Positions 42,882 through 61,588 of a stretch of 64,000 nt of DNA are shown here, piece after piece (position 1 is the first letter of the stretch; each line of letters opens with the position of its first letter). Where the stretch lies: positions 645,001 to 709,000 of the forward strand of contig JACVTC010000032.1 of assembly GCA_016946835.1 (NCBI GenBank), in the 5' to 3' direction. Made by a program: the position numbers and the translations under genes. Under the pieces are notes generated by a model. That model was not told where the DNA came from, made no database searches, and saw only the letters and a program-made list of their open reading frames with translations. The stretch comes from Neocallimastix lanati (nom. inval.) (taxonomy: Eukaryota > Neocallimastigomycota > Neocallimastigomycetes > Neocallimastigales > Neocallimastigaceae).

Positions 42882-44774
42882 TTTTATTTCTTTAATATAT
42901 GTATATTTCCTTTTCCTTTTTCTTTTCTATTATTCCTATTAAATCTTTTCAACATTATTTTATTTTTATTCATCTTCTCTTAAATTTATATATAACAATA
43001 AATTTTATATTTCTCTTCTTGATTGTTTATTTCTTTTAGTTTATCAAAATAACAATATTCTTCTTTTATTTATTATTAAGTTATTATTGCTCCATTTTGA
43101 ATATATAATCTTATTATCGTAATTAAAAATTTTTATTAAGATTTCTTTTATAACTTTACCATTTTATTATTTATTAGATTGTTTTATTATTATTAATATT
43201 TTTAATTTTTTTATTATTAACTTTTAAATAAAAAATTTATAAATAATACAAGAAGAAAAAAAAATTTTTTTACTAAAAATATACATTTTTATAAAATAAA
43301 AAAATTTAATAGTTCAACAAATAATAATAAATTGATGGGTATCCATATTGTAATTAAAACTATTGATGTCTTATTATTATTTACTTTAAATTATTAATAT
43401 AAAAGTTTTAATATAAATTTATATATTATTTATATTATAATATATAATTAATTTTTTACTATGAATAATATTTTGATTAATATTACTTTAAATATTTAAT
43501 TAGAATTTTGAGATCAACCAATAAATATTAGCCAACTTGGTTAGGTCACGTGTATTCCCTAAATTATTTAATATGCTTAATTAATTAATTTTTAATATAG
43601 ATTTATTAAATATATAATGTATATATAATGTACGATTCTATTAAAAAATAATTATTAATACCACAAAATAAATACCTAACAATATTTTATTAGACTATAT
43701 GATTAATTAAATAATGTAATGTACATTAATATAAATTTTAATATAATTTTAAATGTAAAAACCTAAATCCTAATAATTACATCAGTTGTATAACGTATTA
43801 CATTATTTATTAAGTCACATAATTTTTAATAATAAAAAGTGGTTTTTAATTAAAGGAATGATTAATAGCCTTTTCTAATAAATTGTTACATATTAACTTC
43901 TAAATAATTTAATATTATTTGCATTAATATTTTATTATTAAAATCATTATAACTTTTATATTATTTTATTCTTTTTAATTAATCTACTACGAACGTCATA
44001 AAAAAATTAATATAATAAATTATTTTTTATTCATTTATATTATAAAAATAATTAACATTTTGTTATAATAATAATAATAATAATAATAAATTATTTAATA
44101 TAGAAAAATAATTTTAAAACTATTAGTATAATTATTATTATTAATAAATAATTATTAATATAAATAATTATTATTATTTATATTAATTATATAAAAAAAA
44201 TAAACTGCTATATTTAAAACTTAAACAAAAATTAATATATATTAAAAACAAAAAATTATTATTTATTACTTATTATTTTTATTTATTATTTATTATTTAT
44301 TATTTATTATTTATTATTTATTATTTATTATTCAATTATTATATATTTATATATTTATTTAAATATTCATGCTTATTTTAATATTTCTTTTTCTTTTTTT
44401 ATATATATTAACAAAACATACTATTAAATTATATATTTATTATATAAATATTATTATATTACATATTTAGTGCTTTCCTACAGTATTAAGGTATTAAAAT
44501 ATAAATTAATACTAATTTTTAATTATTTTTATACTTTTTAAACCTAGTGGGAAATTATGAGTTTTTCAATCACAAAACAAATAAAATCAAATTGGCTAAT
44601 AAAAATTTTTATATTAATTTATTAATCTTTTATACTTATTATTCCATGGAAAAAAAAGATTTGAATTTAATTTTTAGTTATCCTAAAATATTACATATAT
44701 TAATATTTTATATCAAAATTTTTTATGAAATGTATATTTTTTTCTTTTAAATCATTTATTACATGAATGATAAT

Positions 44775-44806
<32 letters not shown>

Positions 44807-45376
44807 TAAATACTTTTTCTTAATTACTTTTTTTTTATTTAATAAAATAGTATATTATGTTTATATCAAAAATCTATTTTGCCATTACCCTCTAATTATG
44901 GTAAATTATTAATTAACAAAATATACTTTCACAAAATAATTATTTAATATTAAAATTTAAAAATTATTATTGATAGATATTAACAAATATATATTGGAAA
45001 ATAATAATATTAATAAAAAAAATTTAAAAAAAATTATTTGTAATTTAATATCAAAATTAAAATATACCAAAATTAAATTGAAATATAATTTTTTTTTTAA
45101 AAATAAATAATAAAAATAAAGAAAAATAAAAATAAAAAACTTAATAAGAAATAAAAATAAATAAATATAAAAAAATAAATAAAAATAAAAAAATTAAAAA
45201 TTAAAAATAAAATTGAAAATAAGAATAAATAATTATAATTGGCAATTATATAAAATAGAAATAAATATTTATTTTAATCAAATTTAATAAATAATAAATA
45301 TAAAATATATACTTATTAAATATTAGATTACTTTTAATTAATGCTTTAAAATTATATATCAAATTAAAAAATAATA
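42882..45376. other. Divergent spacer between SEC61B and the STE20-like kinase
   Basis: Two promoters should be here. Most is A/T-rich; about 43490-43830 is slightly more mixed, with a CACGTG hexamer at about 43546-43551. A heptamer array TATTTAT sits at 44278-44331. The open frame at 44547-44750 has no domain and is not called. Confidence 0.6.
44278..44331. repeat. (TATTTAT)n heptanucleotide array
   Basis: About eight units; reverse complement of the heptamer expanded in the TFIIIA intron at 36333-36500. Confidence 0.9.
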
Positions 45377-49857
<4,481 letters not shown>

Positions 49858-51132
49858 TTAAAATTATTCTATATTTGGTGTAAATATGATATATTTAATA
49901 ATAGATAAAATAAATAAAATAAGATAAGATAAAAATAAAATAAAAATAAAAAATAAAAAAGTAAAAAAAAATAAATAAGCAAGTAAAACAAAAGTTTTAA
50001 TAATACTAATCTATAAGGATGAATATCATTTTTATTTTAATAGTATTATCAATAAATACTTTTATAAATAAATAAATAATATATAAAGCATCCGTAAATG
50101 AATAAATAAATAAAATAAAATAAAATAAAATAAAAAAAAAAAAAAAAAAATCAAACATATAATTAAATAATATATATTAAAAAATTTTGGATAATAATTA
50201 TTAATTATAAAATAACTGTTTTGAATAATAATAATAATGATAATTAAAAACTAATAAAATAAAATGAAATAATAATCAATAGATTTATATAATATATATT
50301 TATATTTGCATATTACTAATAAGAAATTATGTAACAGTATTATTTTTAAAAAAAAAAAATAAAATAAAATAAAATTAAATAAAATAAAAATAAAAAATAA
50401 AATTATAAAATATTATATATAATAATAAATTAATTAGTAATTATTGATTTAATCCAGTTATTAAAATTATTAATTCATTTTTTAATATAATTTACTAAAT
50501 AATATTATGGGTTATTTCATTATTTATATATTCATACAATGTGATTGTTGCATTTCGGAAAGTGGTTTAATATGAAATATGACATACTTAAATACACCGT
50601 TTATATGAGTATCATAAATTATAGTAGATAATTAAATATTATTTTAAATATATATATATATTAATACTTACTGTTAAAATAATAAAATAATAATATTTAA
50701 CTTTTTTGTTAAAATAATAATAATAAAATAATAAAAAAAGTAATACTTAATTTTAAAAATATATTTTAATACTTTTTAAAATACTAAAAAATAATATTTA
50801 ATAGTATTTAATTTCAAAGATATATTTAAATATTTTTTGTTAAAATAATATAAAAATAATATTTAATTTTTAAGATATAAATTATATTATGCTTTAAATT
50901 TATAATAATTTGTTCTTTTCTTCTATTTGTTTCACTAATTTCAATTTTTGGATTTTTTTCCATTTTTTAATGGTTAAAAATACAATATATTTAAATTTTT
51001 ATAATTTATTATTTGTTAATTTATTTTTTTATTATTAATTTTATTTTGTGTTTAGTTATTTAATTCATTTTTTTTTTTTTTTTTAAAGTAACAATTATAA
51101 ATATGGTTTTTATGAGAAAAATTTTTGGGAGA
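49858..51132. other. Spacer 3' of the kinase gene
   Basis: A/T-rich, no gene. At about 50536-50560 there is an isolated copy of the GTTGCATTTC...AAGTGG motif that also ends the fold-back element at 51133, probably a broken relative. Confidence 0.6.
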
Positions 51133-51598
51133 GAGTTGCATTTCACTAAGTGGTGTAGGGTGTATTGATATAAATAAACGAATGAATAAATAAATAAAAA
51201 TTCAAAATATGCTTTTTAAATCTTTTTTTATAATATTTATTTAATAATAATTATTTAATAAATTTATTTATTTATTCATTTATTTAATAATTTTCAATTT
51301 GGCGAAATGCACCATTCCTTTTTAATTTTTTTTTTAAATAATTAAAAATGAATAAATAAATAAAATTAGTAATAAATATAAATGAGCTAATTTTTTTTGT
51401 GGTGCATTACGCCAAATTTTTGAAAGTATGTGGCGTATTAAAAAAGTCTCATTTCGCCAAATTGAAAATTATTAAATGAATAATAAATAAATAAAATTAT
51501 TAAATATTATAAAGAAAGTTTTAAAAAAAACATATTTTGAATTTTTATTAATTTATTCATTTATTTATATCAATATATCACTTCGCTAAATGCAACTC
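51133..51598. mobile_element. Fold-back / MITE-like element with about 160-185 bp inverted repeats
   Basis: The left arm (51133-51316) begins GAGTTGCATTTCACTAAGTG and ends ATTTTCAATTTGGCGAAATG; the right arm (51439-51598), read on the other strand, begins GAGTTGCATTTAGCGAAGTG and ends with the same segment. The arms match over most of their length with small gaps. The middle (about 51317-51438) repeats the GGTGCATTACGCC motif in both orientations. No transposase and no clear target-site duplication are seen. It lies between the convergent kinase and NOP53 genes. Could be a non-autonomous DNA transposon or an inverted segmental duplication. Confidence 0.78.
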
Positions 51599-52260
51599 TT
51601 CAGTAATATAGTTCATAACATTAAATGCATATATAAAAATGAAATATAAAATGTAAAAATAAAAAAAAAATTCTCTCTTGTTTATATTTAATAGAAAGTT
51701 ATTTTATAATAGTAAATCTTTATATAAAAGCAAAATGTTAATTATGAATACTATAAACATATCCATTTAGATTTTATTATATATTAAACATATAGAACCT
51801 ATATATATTTTTAATAATTCGGGTTCATAATTTGCGATGATAAAAGCAATAATATTGTTTTAGATAAATGTAATGATAATATTTTGTGAAATTATTCTGA
51901 AACAATTCAAACTATCATCACTAGTTCTGTGATTGAAATCTCCTATCTTCTACTTATTTGAATTTTATTTTTTATGCAATTTTTTATAAAACTAATTGCA
52001 AAAAAAAAAAAATAAAAATTTGTATAATAAAATGATGAGCATACAAATTTATAAAGGTTATTATATATATATATATATTTATTTTTAATACATATAATAA
52101 ATAAATAATAATAATTATAATAATAATAATAAAAAAAAAAAAAAAAAAGAATAAAAATTATTGTTTAAATTTCTTATTATATTTTTTTATTAATTAAAAA
52201 TAATTATATTTTAAAGAATAATTATAAAAAATAACAAAAATACTACATTTGTATATATAT

Positions 52261-52296
<36 letters not shown>

Positions 52297-52512
52297 AAAT
52301 AAATAAATAATTGATAAAATAATAATTTATAGATTTATAAATAAAAAAACAATTAGAGAAGTTATTATTAGAATAGTAGCTATTATTAAAACAAATATCT
52401 AATTTATTTCTATTATTTTTGTTAATAAGCCAGGTGATATATAACAATAATCATAATTATCTAAAATGTATTTCTAATATATAATAAAATAAATAATTAT
52501 CAATTTTAAAAA
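51599..52512. other. Spacer 3' of NOP53
   Basis: AT-rich; poly(A) at about 52131-52148 and poly(T) at about 52263-52295. No gene. The open frame at 52211-52447 on the minus strand contains a poly-Lys stretch from the T run and is not convincing. Confidence 0.6.
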
Positions 52513-54802
52513 TTATTTAAATTTCTTGTATGAATGTTTTTCATATTCTTTAAGCTTGTATCTTCTTTCCTTTGTATTACGAACTCTTGGTTCTATAATT
52601 GCTCTTTCTTGAAGACTCTTAAATCTATCTGTAAATAAGTTTCCTTCTGGCTTTAAACTTCGAAGTGATTCAGATAACTCTTCTGTTAATTGAATATCCA
52701 TAGATTTTTCTTGGTATTTAACTTTACCAAGTCTTGGCATTTTCTCTCTCTTTGGTTTATTCATTTTTTCTATTGTATTCTTTTCTTCATCATCAATAGC
52801 TTTTTGAATTTTTTCAATTCTAATTTTTTTTTTTTTTTTTTTCAATCAATTTAATAATAAAAATATAACATTATTATTTAATATTTGTAATACTTTTAGC
52901 AAATTGAGATAAAATATAACTTACTCATCAATTTGTTTGCTCATTTCTTTTTCCTTCAATTTTGCTAATCTTTTTTCGTTCTATATTAATATAAAAATTA
53001 TATATATATTCATTTAATTATATTTTAATTATATAAAGCTTTTATAACTTAATTATCATGATTATTAATTCGATTATTATAGTTACCTTTTCTTTGTTCT
53101 TTTTTTCTTTATTTCTTTGAGCTTTAGTTTTTCTTTCTCCAGTTTTAACTACTTTTTGTTCAATAATGTTTTCTTCTTCTGTTTCTTCTTCTTCATCATC
53201 ACTGTCATTGTCAATAATTTCATGGTCACTCTTTATTAAATTATGATACACAATAATAACAATAATAACAATAATAACAATAATAATAAATAATAATAAA
53301 AATAATAATCATGATTATAATAATAATAATATAATAACAATACTATAAGTACAAGATAATTAAATAATTGAATAATTAAATTATTTTTAATTATATGTTT
53401 CTAATTACCACTTCATCTAATTCTGGTGGGTATGATAATTCTTTTTCAATTCTTAGTTTTTCATCTTCTTTTTTTTGCTCAATATCAACAGCTATTCTTA
53501 ATGCATCCTTTTGTTAATAATTAATTGAATAAATTAAAACAAAGAGAATAGTTAATTTTATTTTATTTTACTTTTTTTATAGAGTTTATTATATAGAATT
53601 TAATGTTTCATATTAATTTAAATTTAAGTTTATTATCTCATACCTGATGATCAGTAAATGTTGGGTTATATGATGTACCAGGATGACCAACCTTAACTGC
53701 GTCAATTTTTTCAATTAATTTATTATACTTTAAAGTATTTGGAGCCTTTATATATATATATATAATATGAATATATAATTATTTTTTTTTTAAATTTAAT
53801 AATTCATCAAATAAAAAAAAAAAAAAAAAAAAAAAAAAGAATTATAAATTTAGTTCTACTTTTAATTATACCTTTGGTTTTGGTTGGTTGAAGAAATTAA
53901 TTTCTTGAGGTTCGACATTATCTGTGTAATATATACATTTAAAATTAAATAAATTTTATAAAAATATTATTATTATTTATAATAAAGTCAAAATTTTATT
54001 TATTACAGTTATATTTGAATTTCTATTAATAATATTGAATTACATATAATATAAAAATTACCTGCTTCTTCCCAAAGATCTCTTGCAATTATACTTCCGG
54101 TCTTTCTTTTTTTATTGACATTTTTTATTTTTCTTTCGGATTTTCTTTTATTAATTTGATTAATTTTTTCTTTAGTATATTTTGATAAATTATATCTAGA
54201 GACATTTTTATTGTTACTACGACCTGAACCAAATGATTTTACTTTTGATTGGGGCTTAAGAATTTCATCAATTGTTAATAATTTTTTACTTTTATTTTTT
54301 CTTTTAACTTTATTAATATAAATTATGAAATAATAAATAAAAAATGGTGAATATTTTGCTATGAGTATCTTTTAACAAATAAATTTATTTATAAATATAT
54401 TATGAATATCAACCTTCAGTATCTCCTTCAACATCTATTGTGAATAAATCTTCATTAGCTTGTTCTTCAATTTTTCCACTATTATTTTACATAAAGTTAA
54501 TAAATTAATTGTATAATTAATATAATAAAATAATAAAAAAAAATAATAAATATAAAAAAAGTTCGTAATTAATATATATATATATATTATAATATCATTA
54601 TTTTTATAATTTAATCATTATTTTTATACTTATATGTTATATAATATATTAATTATTCGCTTTATAGTTACCCAAACGCAATTTCTTCTTTTCTAATTTC
54701 GTCTAATTCATTTTCTACTTCTGATATATCAATGTTTTTTTTCCAATCCTTTTTTCCTTTTCTTAAGGAAGATTTAGATTTTGGTTTTCCAATATTTTCC
54801 AT
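52513..54802 (-). CDS. NOP53: Ribosome biogenesis protein Nop53 (GLTSCR2/PICT1 family)
   Basis: Nop53 binds pre-60S particles in the nucleolus and recruits the RNA exosome, via Mtr4, to trim 7S pre-rRNA (ITS2). Nine exons (complement): 54802-54672, 54478-54414, 54307-54062, 53921-53872, 53745-53644, 53507-53409, 53230-53087, 52980-52925, 52819-52513; about 399 residues. Family marks in order: KKDWKKNIDISEVENELDEI near the N-terminus, TGSIIARDLWEEA, GTSYNPSFTDHQDALRIAVD, ELSYPPELDE, a Glu-rich block, an RKTKAQRNKEKK basic stretch, and the C-terminal PRLGKVKYQ, LKPEGNLFTDRFKSLQERAI, EPRVRN, KEYEKHSYKKF. The donor after exon 2 is a weak GTTGAT. Exon 6 could end at 53412 or 53409 (one residue difference). 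Divergent to PRP40. Confidence 0.93.
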
Positions 54803-57800
54803 TTTATATATTAAATTTAATTATTAATAATATTTCATAATTTTTTTTATTTTAAAAATCTTTTAACTAATTTATAATTCTAAAATTAAAATTATAAATA
54901 AAAAATATTTAATCCTATAATTTTAAAATATTTATAAATATATTATATATTATATATATATATGTATATATTTTTTTTTTTTTTTTTTTTTTAAAACTAT
55001 TTTTGAAAATTTTAAAGATTTGTAGAATTTTAACCAATCATTTTATGAAATATAAATATTCATTATTATATTTTTTATTTTAGTAAATACAAGAATAAAT
55101 AAATAAATTTCTAAATAAATAATTAAGTAAATAACTATATAAATATTTAAAAAAATTTTTTTATATATAATCTTTATATAATGTAATGATATATGTGAAA
55201 TTAAATATATATAAATATTTATATATTTTTTTTTAATTATATATGTTTTTATATATACATAGAAAAAAAAATGAAGGATATAATAAAATAATAATATATT
55301 TGTAAATTTATTACGAATTATATTACTATAAAATGTACTAAAAAATGAATTAATTATTAATTTATTTTATTTTGAAAATTTTATATCACTTTGATTTTTA
55401 TTTATAATCTAATACTTAATTTTAATTTTATTTCATTTTTATTTATAATCTTTTAATTTTAATTTTATTTCATTTTTATTTATAATCTTTTAATTTTAAT
55501 TTTATTTCATTTTTATTTATAATCTTTTAATTTTAATTTTATTTCATTTTTATTTATAATCTTATAATCTTAATTTTATTACATTTTTATCACTTAGTAA
55601 ATGAATTTACAATTTTATATTAAAAATGTTTATATAAATACATATATATTATTAACATGTTTATATTAATTATACAATAGTTTTTTTGGCTATTTGATTA
55701 GCAAACTAATAGAATCATTAGTTATTCATTGAGTGTCATAATTACTAATGAATAAAAAACTTAATAACAAACATTTTGTATGACAAATTTCTAAGGCATT
55801 AATGTAAATTGATTTTAATCATTTAAATTATTATATAATTTGATATTAAGTTTAGTAATGAGAATTTTGAGAAATAACTTTAAATAATGATATATTAACT
55901 GTTAATTTGATTATATATTAGTTGAGACTATGAATTAACATGATAGTTTAAACTAAGATATGATTATTATTTCATAAAATGTTACTAAGTTTTAGTAATA
56001 TGATTTACAATAGAATTTTTTGGAGGGTATACATCAGCATTATGAAATTCTAAACCTAAAATGATTGATGAGAATGACAAATATAAGGATGTATATGGAA
56101 TTTTATATTTAATCATTTTTTTAAATGATTATCATAGTCAGTGAAATTGTAGACTACTTTTTTATTGTTCAATTCAGGGCAGTCCTATTAATAGTGGATT
56201 TTTTTTATATAATACTATTCTGATACTCAAATTTTTTCAATAAGAATTTTATATTACTTTATAATATAATAAATTTTATAAAAAATTGTGTAACATTAAA
56301 TTGATATTTATAATAAATCATATTATCTAAAAAAATTTTTTTATCTATAATTAAAATGAATTACTTTTCATTATAATAAAAAAAAAAATACATATAATAA
56401 AACAAAATATTACATTATTATCATATTTATGATAATACTATTCCAATTAGTGGTAAAATCTTCAAGTTAAAAGTAATATTCAAGGAACTAACAAAGATAT
56501 TTCATGTTCTAATTATTTAAATTTTTAAATTCCATTAATTCTTAATATATATATTTTTATTATTTTTTTATTAATTAATTATAATATATATAACTTTTTT
56601 AAAAGATATCTTTCTTTTAAAAAATAAATATCTTAAAAAAGTTTTATTGTAAAGGATATTGATTCAACTTTATAATATTTATTAAAATATTCAGAATTAA
56701 TAAAAAAAAAACTGATTATAAAAAATTTTTTTTATTGATTTATTTTTTTAAATTTTTTTTGTATATATTGTTATTATTATTATTATTTATTATTACTATA
56801 CTAAGCATATTTATAATATTTAATTATTTTCAAACTATTCAAAATTATATATATAAAATATTAATTATGTATATTTTTAATTATAAATTTAACAATAGAA
56901 AAACTTGAAAAATGAAAAAGATATAGAATTTATTCAATATGTATTATTTCATTAATAATAAAAAATTGAAATGAATTATTAAAAAGGTGATAAAGGATTA
57001 AAATACATGAATTAAAATTGTAGAAGTTGAATGTTTTTCTAATAAACATTTTAATTTAAACAAATAATGTTTGCTTATTATTATTTGATTGTCTCTTTAT
57101 ACTATTTATGTGAAAATTTATTATAATTTTGAAATATATAATAAACTATTAGAATTTATTTAAATTGTAAATGAATAAATGAATAAATGAATAAATGAAT
57201 TAATGATTAAACAAATAAATAAAGGAATAAAGGAATGGACAAGTAATAATTATTTATTCCATATTTTACTAATATTTTATTTACATATTTATTTATTTAT
57301 TTAAATTATATATTATAATTTAAAAAATAGATAAATATAAAAATTTAAAATAGTTGCATTTTTAATTAATTTTTTGAATAAATTATTAAATTTTCATTTA
57401 TATTTTATTATAAATAAAAACTATATATAAAAATTATATAATTTTTTTTGCTTTAAAAAAATTGATAAATTTATGTAATAATATCATAAATTTATTAATA
57501 TATATATATTTTTTTTTTTAATTTTTTAATCTTTAATTAAAGAATCCATTATACTCTTTAAATAATATATGAATATTTGATCTTCAAAAAATCATTAAAA
57601 TATTAAAAGGATATATTGTTATTTTAGTTTAAAAATAATTAAAATAATTATTAATAATATAGAATATAAAGCAAAATAAAACTATATAATATAACATAAT
57701 ATAAATATTTTTTAAAAGATAAAATTATTTTTTTAAGTAATAAATTATAATTTTTTTTTGATTAATAATAATTATCTAAAAATATGGATTGGAAACAGGT

Positions 57801-58198
57801 AATATATAGAATAATTTTAATAATTTTTTTTTAAAAATTACAAATATATATATTATAGGTTTGAATTGTGTTGATATAATTTATATATATATATATTTTA
57901 ATATTTAATATTAAATAGACTTGTATATAATATATTTAATTTAATTAGAAATAAGTTAATAATCTTATTTTAGATAAAGAAATTAACATAAAAGATGGAT
58001 ATTCATTATCATATCAGATATTTGTAATTGTAATTAATTAATTACTGTTTAATTTTAATTTATTTTTTTATTTTTTTAATTTTTTTTATTTAATTTTTAT
58101 TATTATTGTTATTTTTTTTAACGTAAATTTAACTTTTTATATAATATAATAATATTAATCAATATAATTTGTATCATTCAAAATTAAATATAAAGCGT
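54803..58198. other. Divergent spacer between NOP53 and PRP40
   Basis: About 3.4 kb. It contains a 37-bp minisatellite (55390-55585) and, at about 55680-56250, a stretch of less repetitive, stop-filled sequence that could be a decayed element. A possible upstream PRP40 exon, ATG GAT TGG AAA CAG|GTAATA, lies at 57784-57798. Confidence 0.6.
55390..55585. repeat. 37-bp minisatellite
   Basis: Successive ATAATC landmarks are 37 bp apart (55445, 55482, 55519, 55556), with a slightly longer first unit. Each unit reads roughly TTTTAATTTTAATTTTATTT followed by CATTTTTATTTATAATC. About four clean copies. Confidence 0.9.
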
Positions 58199-61100
58199 AT
58201 GAGTAATGTGCGCCCAATGTATCAAATGCCAGCATATAACCCACCTGCACTTCCTCTACAAAATACAAAAGTATATAAAAAATATAATTAACCAATATAA
58301 AAATATTTAATATTTATTAATTAATATATTTGAATAAATCTAAATAATATTTACAAATTTTTTTTTTTTATTTAAATTATATATTTTATTAGCAAACAAT
58401 TTGGACTACACATACAGATCCAAATGGTAGAAAATATTATTATAATACCATAACTAAGCAGAGTTCTTGGGAAAAACCAGAAGAACTTAAAACACCATTG
58501 GAAGTAAGCATTATTATTATTATTATTATTTTAAATTTTTATCTAAATAATTTATTTTTATATTTAATAGAAAGCATTGTCTAAATGCCATTGGAAAGAA
58601 TATACTTCTAATGGAAAAAAATATTATTATAATGAAGAAACTAAAGTTTCAAGTTGGGAAATGCCACAGGAATATAAAGGTATTATTTTATATAATTTTT
58701 ATTAATTTTAATTATTATAATTAATACTATTTAATATTAATATTTAAAAATCATAGATTTTCTCGCTAAGATTGAAAGTCAAAAAAATAAACCGGATTCT
58801 GCCGTAGTACCTTCAGCTACACCTGCTATAAAAAAGTATAAAAATTAAAATAATATAAAGTGTTGTATTTAATAAATATTATTTATTTAATAATTAATTA
58901 TTATCATTTTTTTATGCAATATTGTATAATTTTTAAAGTGATACAACAAAGTCAAATTCAAATGTTGCCAAACCTGTATCAGAGGCTCCTACTTTGAAAA
59001 CTACTGCTGCGTCTGAAAATCCATTATTATCTAATAATAAATCTGTAATAATTCAAGGAAACTCTGTAGTTATTGATTTTAAAAGTAAAGAAGAAGCTGA
59101 AGAGGCTTTTAAGAAGCTTTTAAAGGATTCTGTAAGTGTTAATGATAAATATAGATATTTTTCAATATCACAGGTTTAAACTATTTATTAATGTATGTAA
59201 ATAATTATGAATTAAATAAGGGTGTGAAATCTAACTGGACATGGAAAGATGCTATTCTTGCAACTGGTCATAATCCTATGTATCATTGTTTAAAGACTGC
59301 TGAAGAAAGAAAAACAGCATTTATGAAATATATAGATCAATGTAAAAGAGAAGAAAGAGTATGATCAAATTTTAATTTTAAGATGATTTAAAATTGAAAT
59401 TATATATTAATTTTGAAATAAGAGAAATTATTATTAAAATAAATTAAAATAATATTTAAATAAATGTATTATTTATTATTTAACACTATATTTTTTTTCT
59501 ATTTTTTAGGAGGAAGAAAGAATTAAGTTACAAAAAGAACGTGAGGAATTTAGAGCAGTATTAAAACTTAGAAAGGATATTACGTCGACTACAAGATATA
59601 GGTATGTAAAATGTTAAAATATTAACATTATAGTATAATATTTGAATAATTAATTTAAAGATTATTTAATATTTTTTTATGTAACAAATTTAAAGAAAAT
59701 ATGCTGAAAATTTAAAAGATGAACCAACATTTTTGGCAATTGCTGATGAAAGAGATAGAGAAAGTATATTTAATGAATATATTAGCGATTTAAGAAGAAA
59801 AGAGAAGGTATTTATATTTTCTTCTACTTTTAATAATTAAACATTAAAATGATTAATAATAATAAATAAATTTATTTTGAATAAATATATAAATGAATAA
59901 ATAAATATTATAATGAATAAAATATTAATTTAATTTATTTAATATATTTATAAACTAAAATATTTATTAATTTTAAAATTTCGATAAATATTAAATATAA
60001 TAAATATATATTTAATTTTTATGACAATGCATCTGATAAATAAAATGAAATAGGATAAATTAAGAATGTTAAGAAAGGAAAATATGGAAAAATTAAGACA
60101 AATTTTAAGAAAATTACCTATTAATTATAATACTTTATGGAAGGATGCACAAATATTATTTAAGACTTGTAGTGATTATGCCGATGATGAACAATTACAA
60201 ACATTAGATCCATTGGATGTATTTTCAGTATATGAAGATCATATAAAATATTTAGAAGATCAATATAATGATATGAAAGAAAAACAAAGGATGGAAAGAA
60301 GAAGAGAGGAAAGGAAAAATAGAGATGCCTTTAAGGAATTATTAAAAGAATTACGTAATTCACATGTAATTAATATTCGCAGTAAATGGAAAGAAATTTA
60401 TCCCTATATTCAGAATGATCCAAGATACTTAAATATGCTTGGACAATCTGGTTCTACTCCATTGGAGCTATTTTGGGATACTATTCAAAGAATTGAAGAT
60501 GATTATTATCAAGAAAAGAGAACAGTTATGGAACTTATTAAAGTTAATACTCTTATATTTATTCTTATTTATTTTTATATTTTTTTTATATTAAAATATA
60601 TTAGCGTTAATAATAATAATGTTATTATAATTTATTATTATTTAAATATTTTTTTAAATTTTTTAAATTTATTTATTAAAAAAATAAGACATATGATATT
60701 AAAATCACGCCAGATTTGAATTTCCCTGTATTTTTATCGAAACTACCTATGGATAGATTAAAAGGTATTGAAGAAGCAGTAATTCATTTGGTATATGATG
60801 ATGTAAGTATATTAGAAAAAATAGTAAATTTATTTAAAATATAAATTATAATACTAATATGCAATGAATGATAAATATATTTTTATTGTAAAATTTTGAA
60901 TAATATAAATTTTTATAATTTAAAGTGTGTATTTAAATCAAAATTAAAGCAAAGAGAGGAAAAGAGAAAAGAAGAAAAAAGATTAAAAAAGAAAATGGAT
61001 ATGTTTAAATATGTTCTTAAAAAGGTTTCACCTCCTATAACTATATATTCAACATGGGAAGAAGTACGATTTTTTTTTATATGTACATTTATTAGATAAC

Positions 61101-61588
61101 ATTTATTTGGTAAATTTTTTTTCATTATTATTTGAGATTTAAATATTAAAATCAATATTATAAATTTATATAAAATATAGGTTAAACCATTGATTGAAAC
61201 AAAACCCGAATCTCAAGTGTTAACAGAAGAAAATAGAATAGAAGTATTCAATAAATTTATTAAAAGATTGAAGGTAAAATGATATTAGTTTATAATATAT
61301 ATATTTATTATTTTTTTTATAATTTTTTTTTGCATAATATTAATAGAATAAATATATATTATGTAAAATAAATAGGAAAAAGAAGAAATTCAAAGTGAAG
61401 AAGAAGGATCTATTATTGAAGATAAGGAAAGAAGTAGAAAAAGAAAAAAATATGAAAAAGAAAAAGAACGTGATAAAAAAAGAAGACATTATCATTATCA
61501 TTATGATGACTATGAAGATGAAAAAAAGTTATATAAAAAGAGACTTGAAGACAGAATGGAAGAACCAGAAGATGGTGAATTATGTTAA
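58199..61588 (+). CDS. PRP40: Pre-mRNA splicing factor Prp40 (WW-FF protein)
   Basis: Prp40 is a U1 snRNP protein that bridges the 5' splice site and the branch-point protein BBP/SF1 and contacts the polymerase II tail. Thirteen exons: 58199-58270, 58393-58503, 58571-58679, 58757-58835, 58939-59131, 59221-59358, 59510-59601, 59696-59807, 60054-60542, 60689-60802, 60926-61063, 61181-61273, 61376-61588; about 650 residues. Two WW domains (about residues 26-56 and 67-95): [20 protein letters not shown] and [20 protein letters not shown], each closing with SSWE.P. Then comes a series of FF domains (e.g. [42 protein letters not shown], the last in a long 489-nt exon). The C-terminus is charged, Lys/Glu/Arg-rich with [11 protein letters not shown]. 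Exon 9 uses an unusual GTTAAT donor. The ATG at 58199 is the safe start; five residues (MDWKQ) from 57784 could splice on in phase. Confidence 0.93.

Noticed and set aside
43280-43284. An ATG split by an intron (AT|GTATAT) as the SEC61B start
   Set aside because: Joining AT to the exon at 42834 gives the wrong frame for Sec61 beta; the ATG-GAA exon at 42881-42876 keeps phase.
43520-43560. tRNA D-arm-like string near TTAGCCAACTTGGTTAGG
   Set aside because: No acceptor stem, anticodon arm or T arm could be drawn on either strand around it.
44547-44750. Open frame of 67 codons in the SEC61B-kinase spacer
   Set aside because: No recognisable domain; Ile/Phe/Tyr-rich like other chance frames; no plausible splice partners.
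56050-56225. Box C-like TTGATGA followed much later by CTGA, suggesting a C/D snoRNA
   Set aside because: Box C is imperfect, spacing is too long and no terminal stem is visible.
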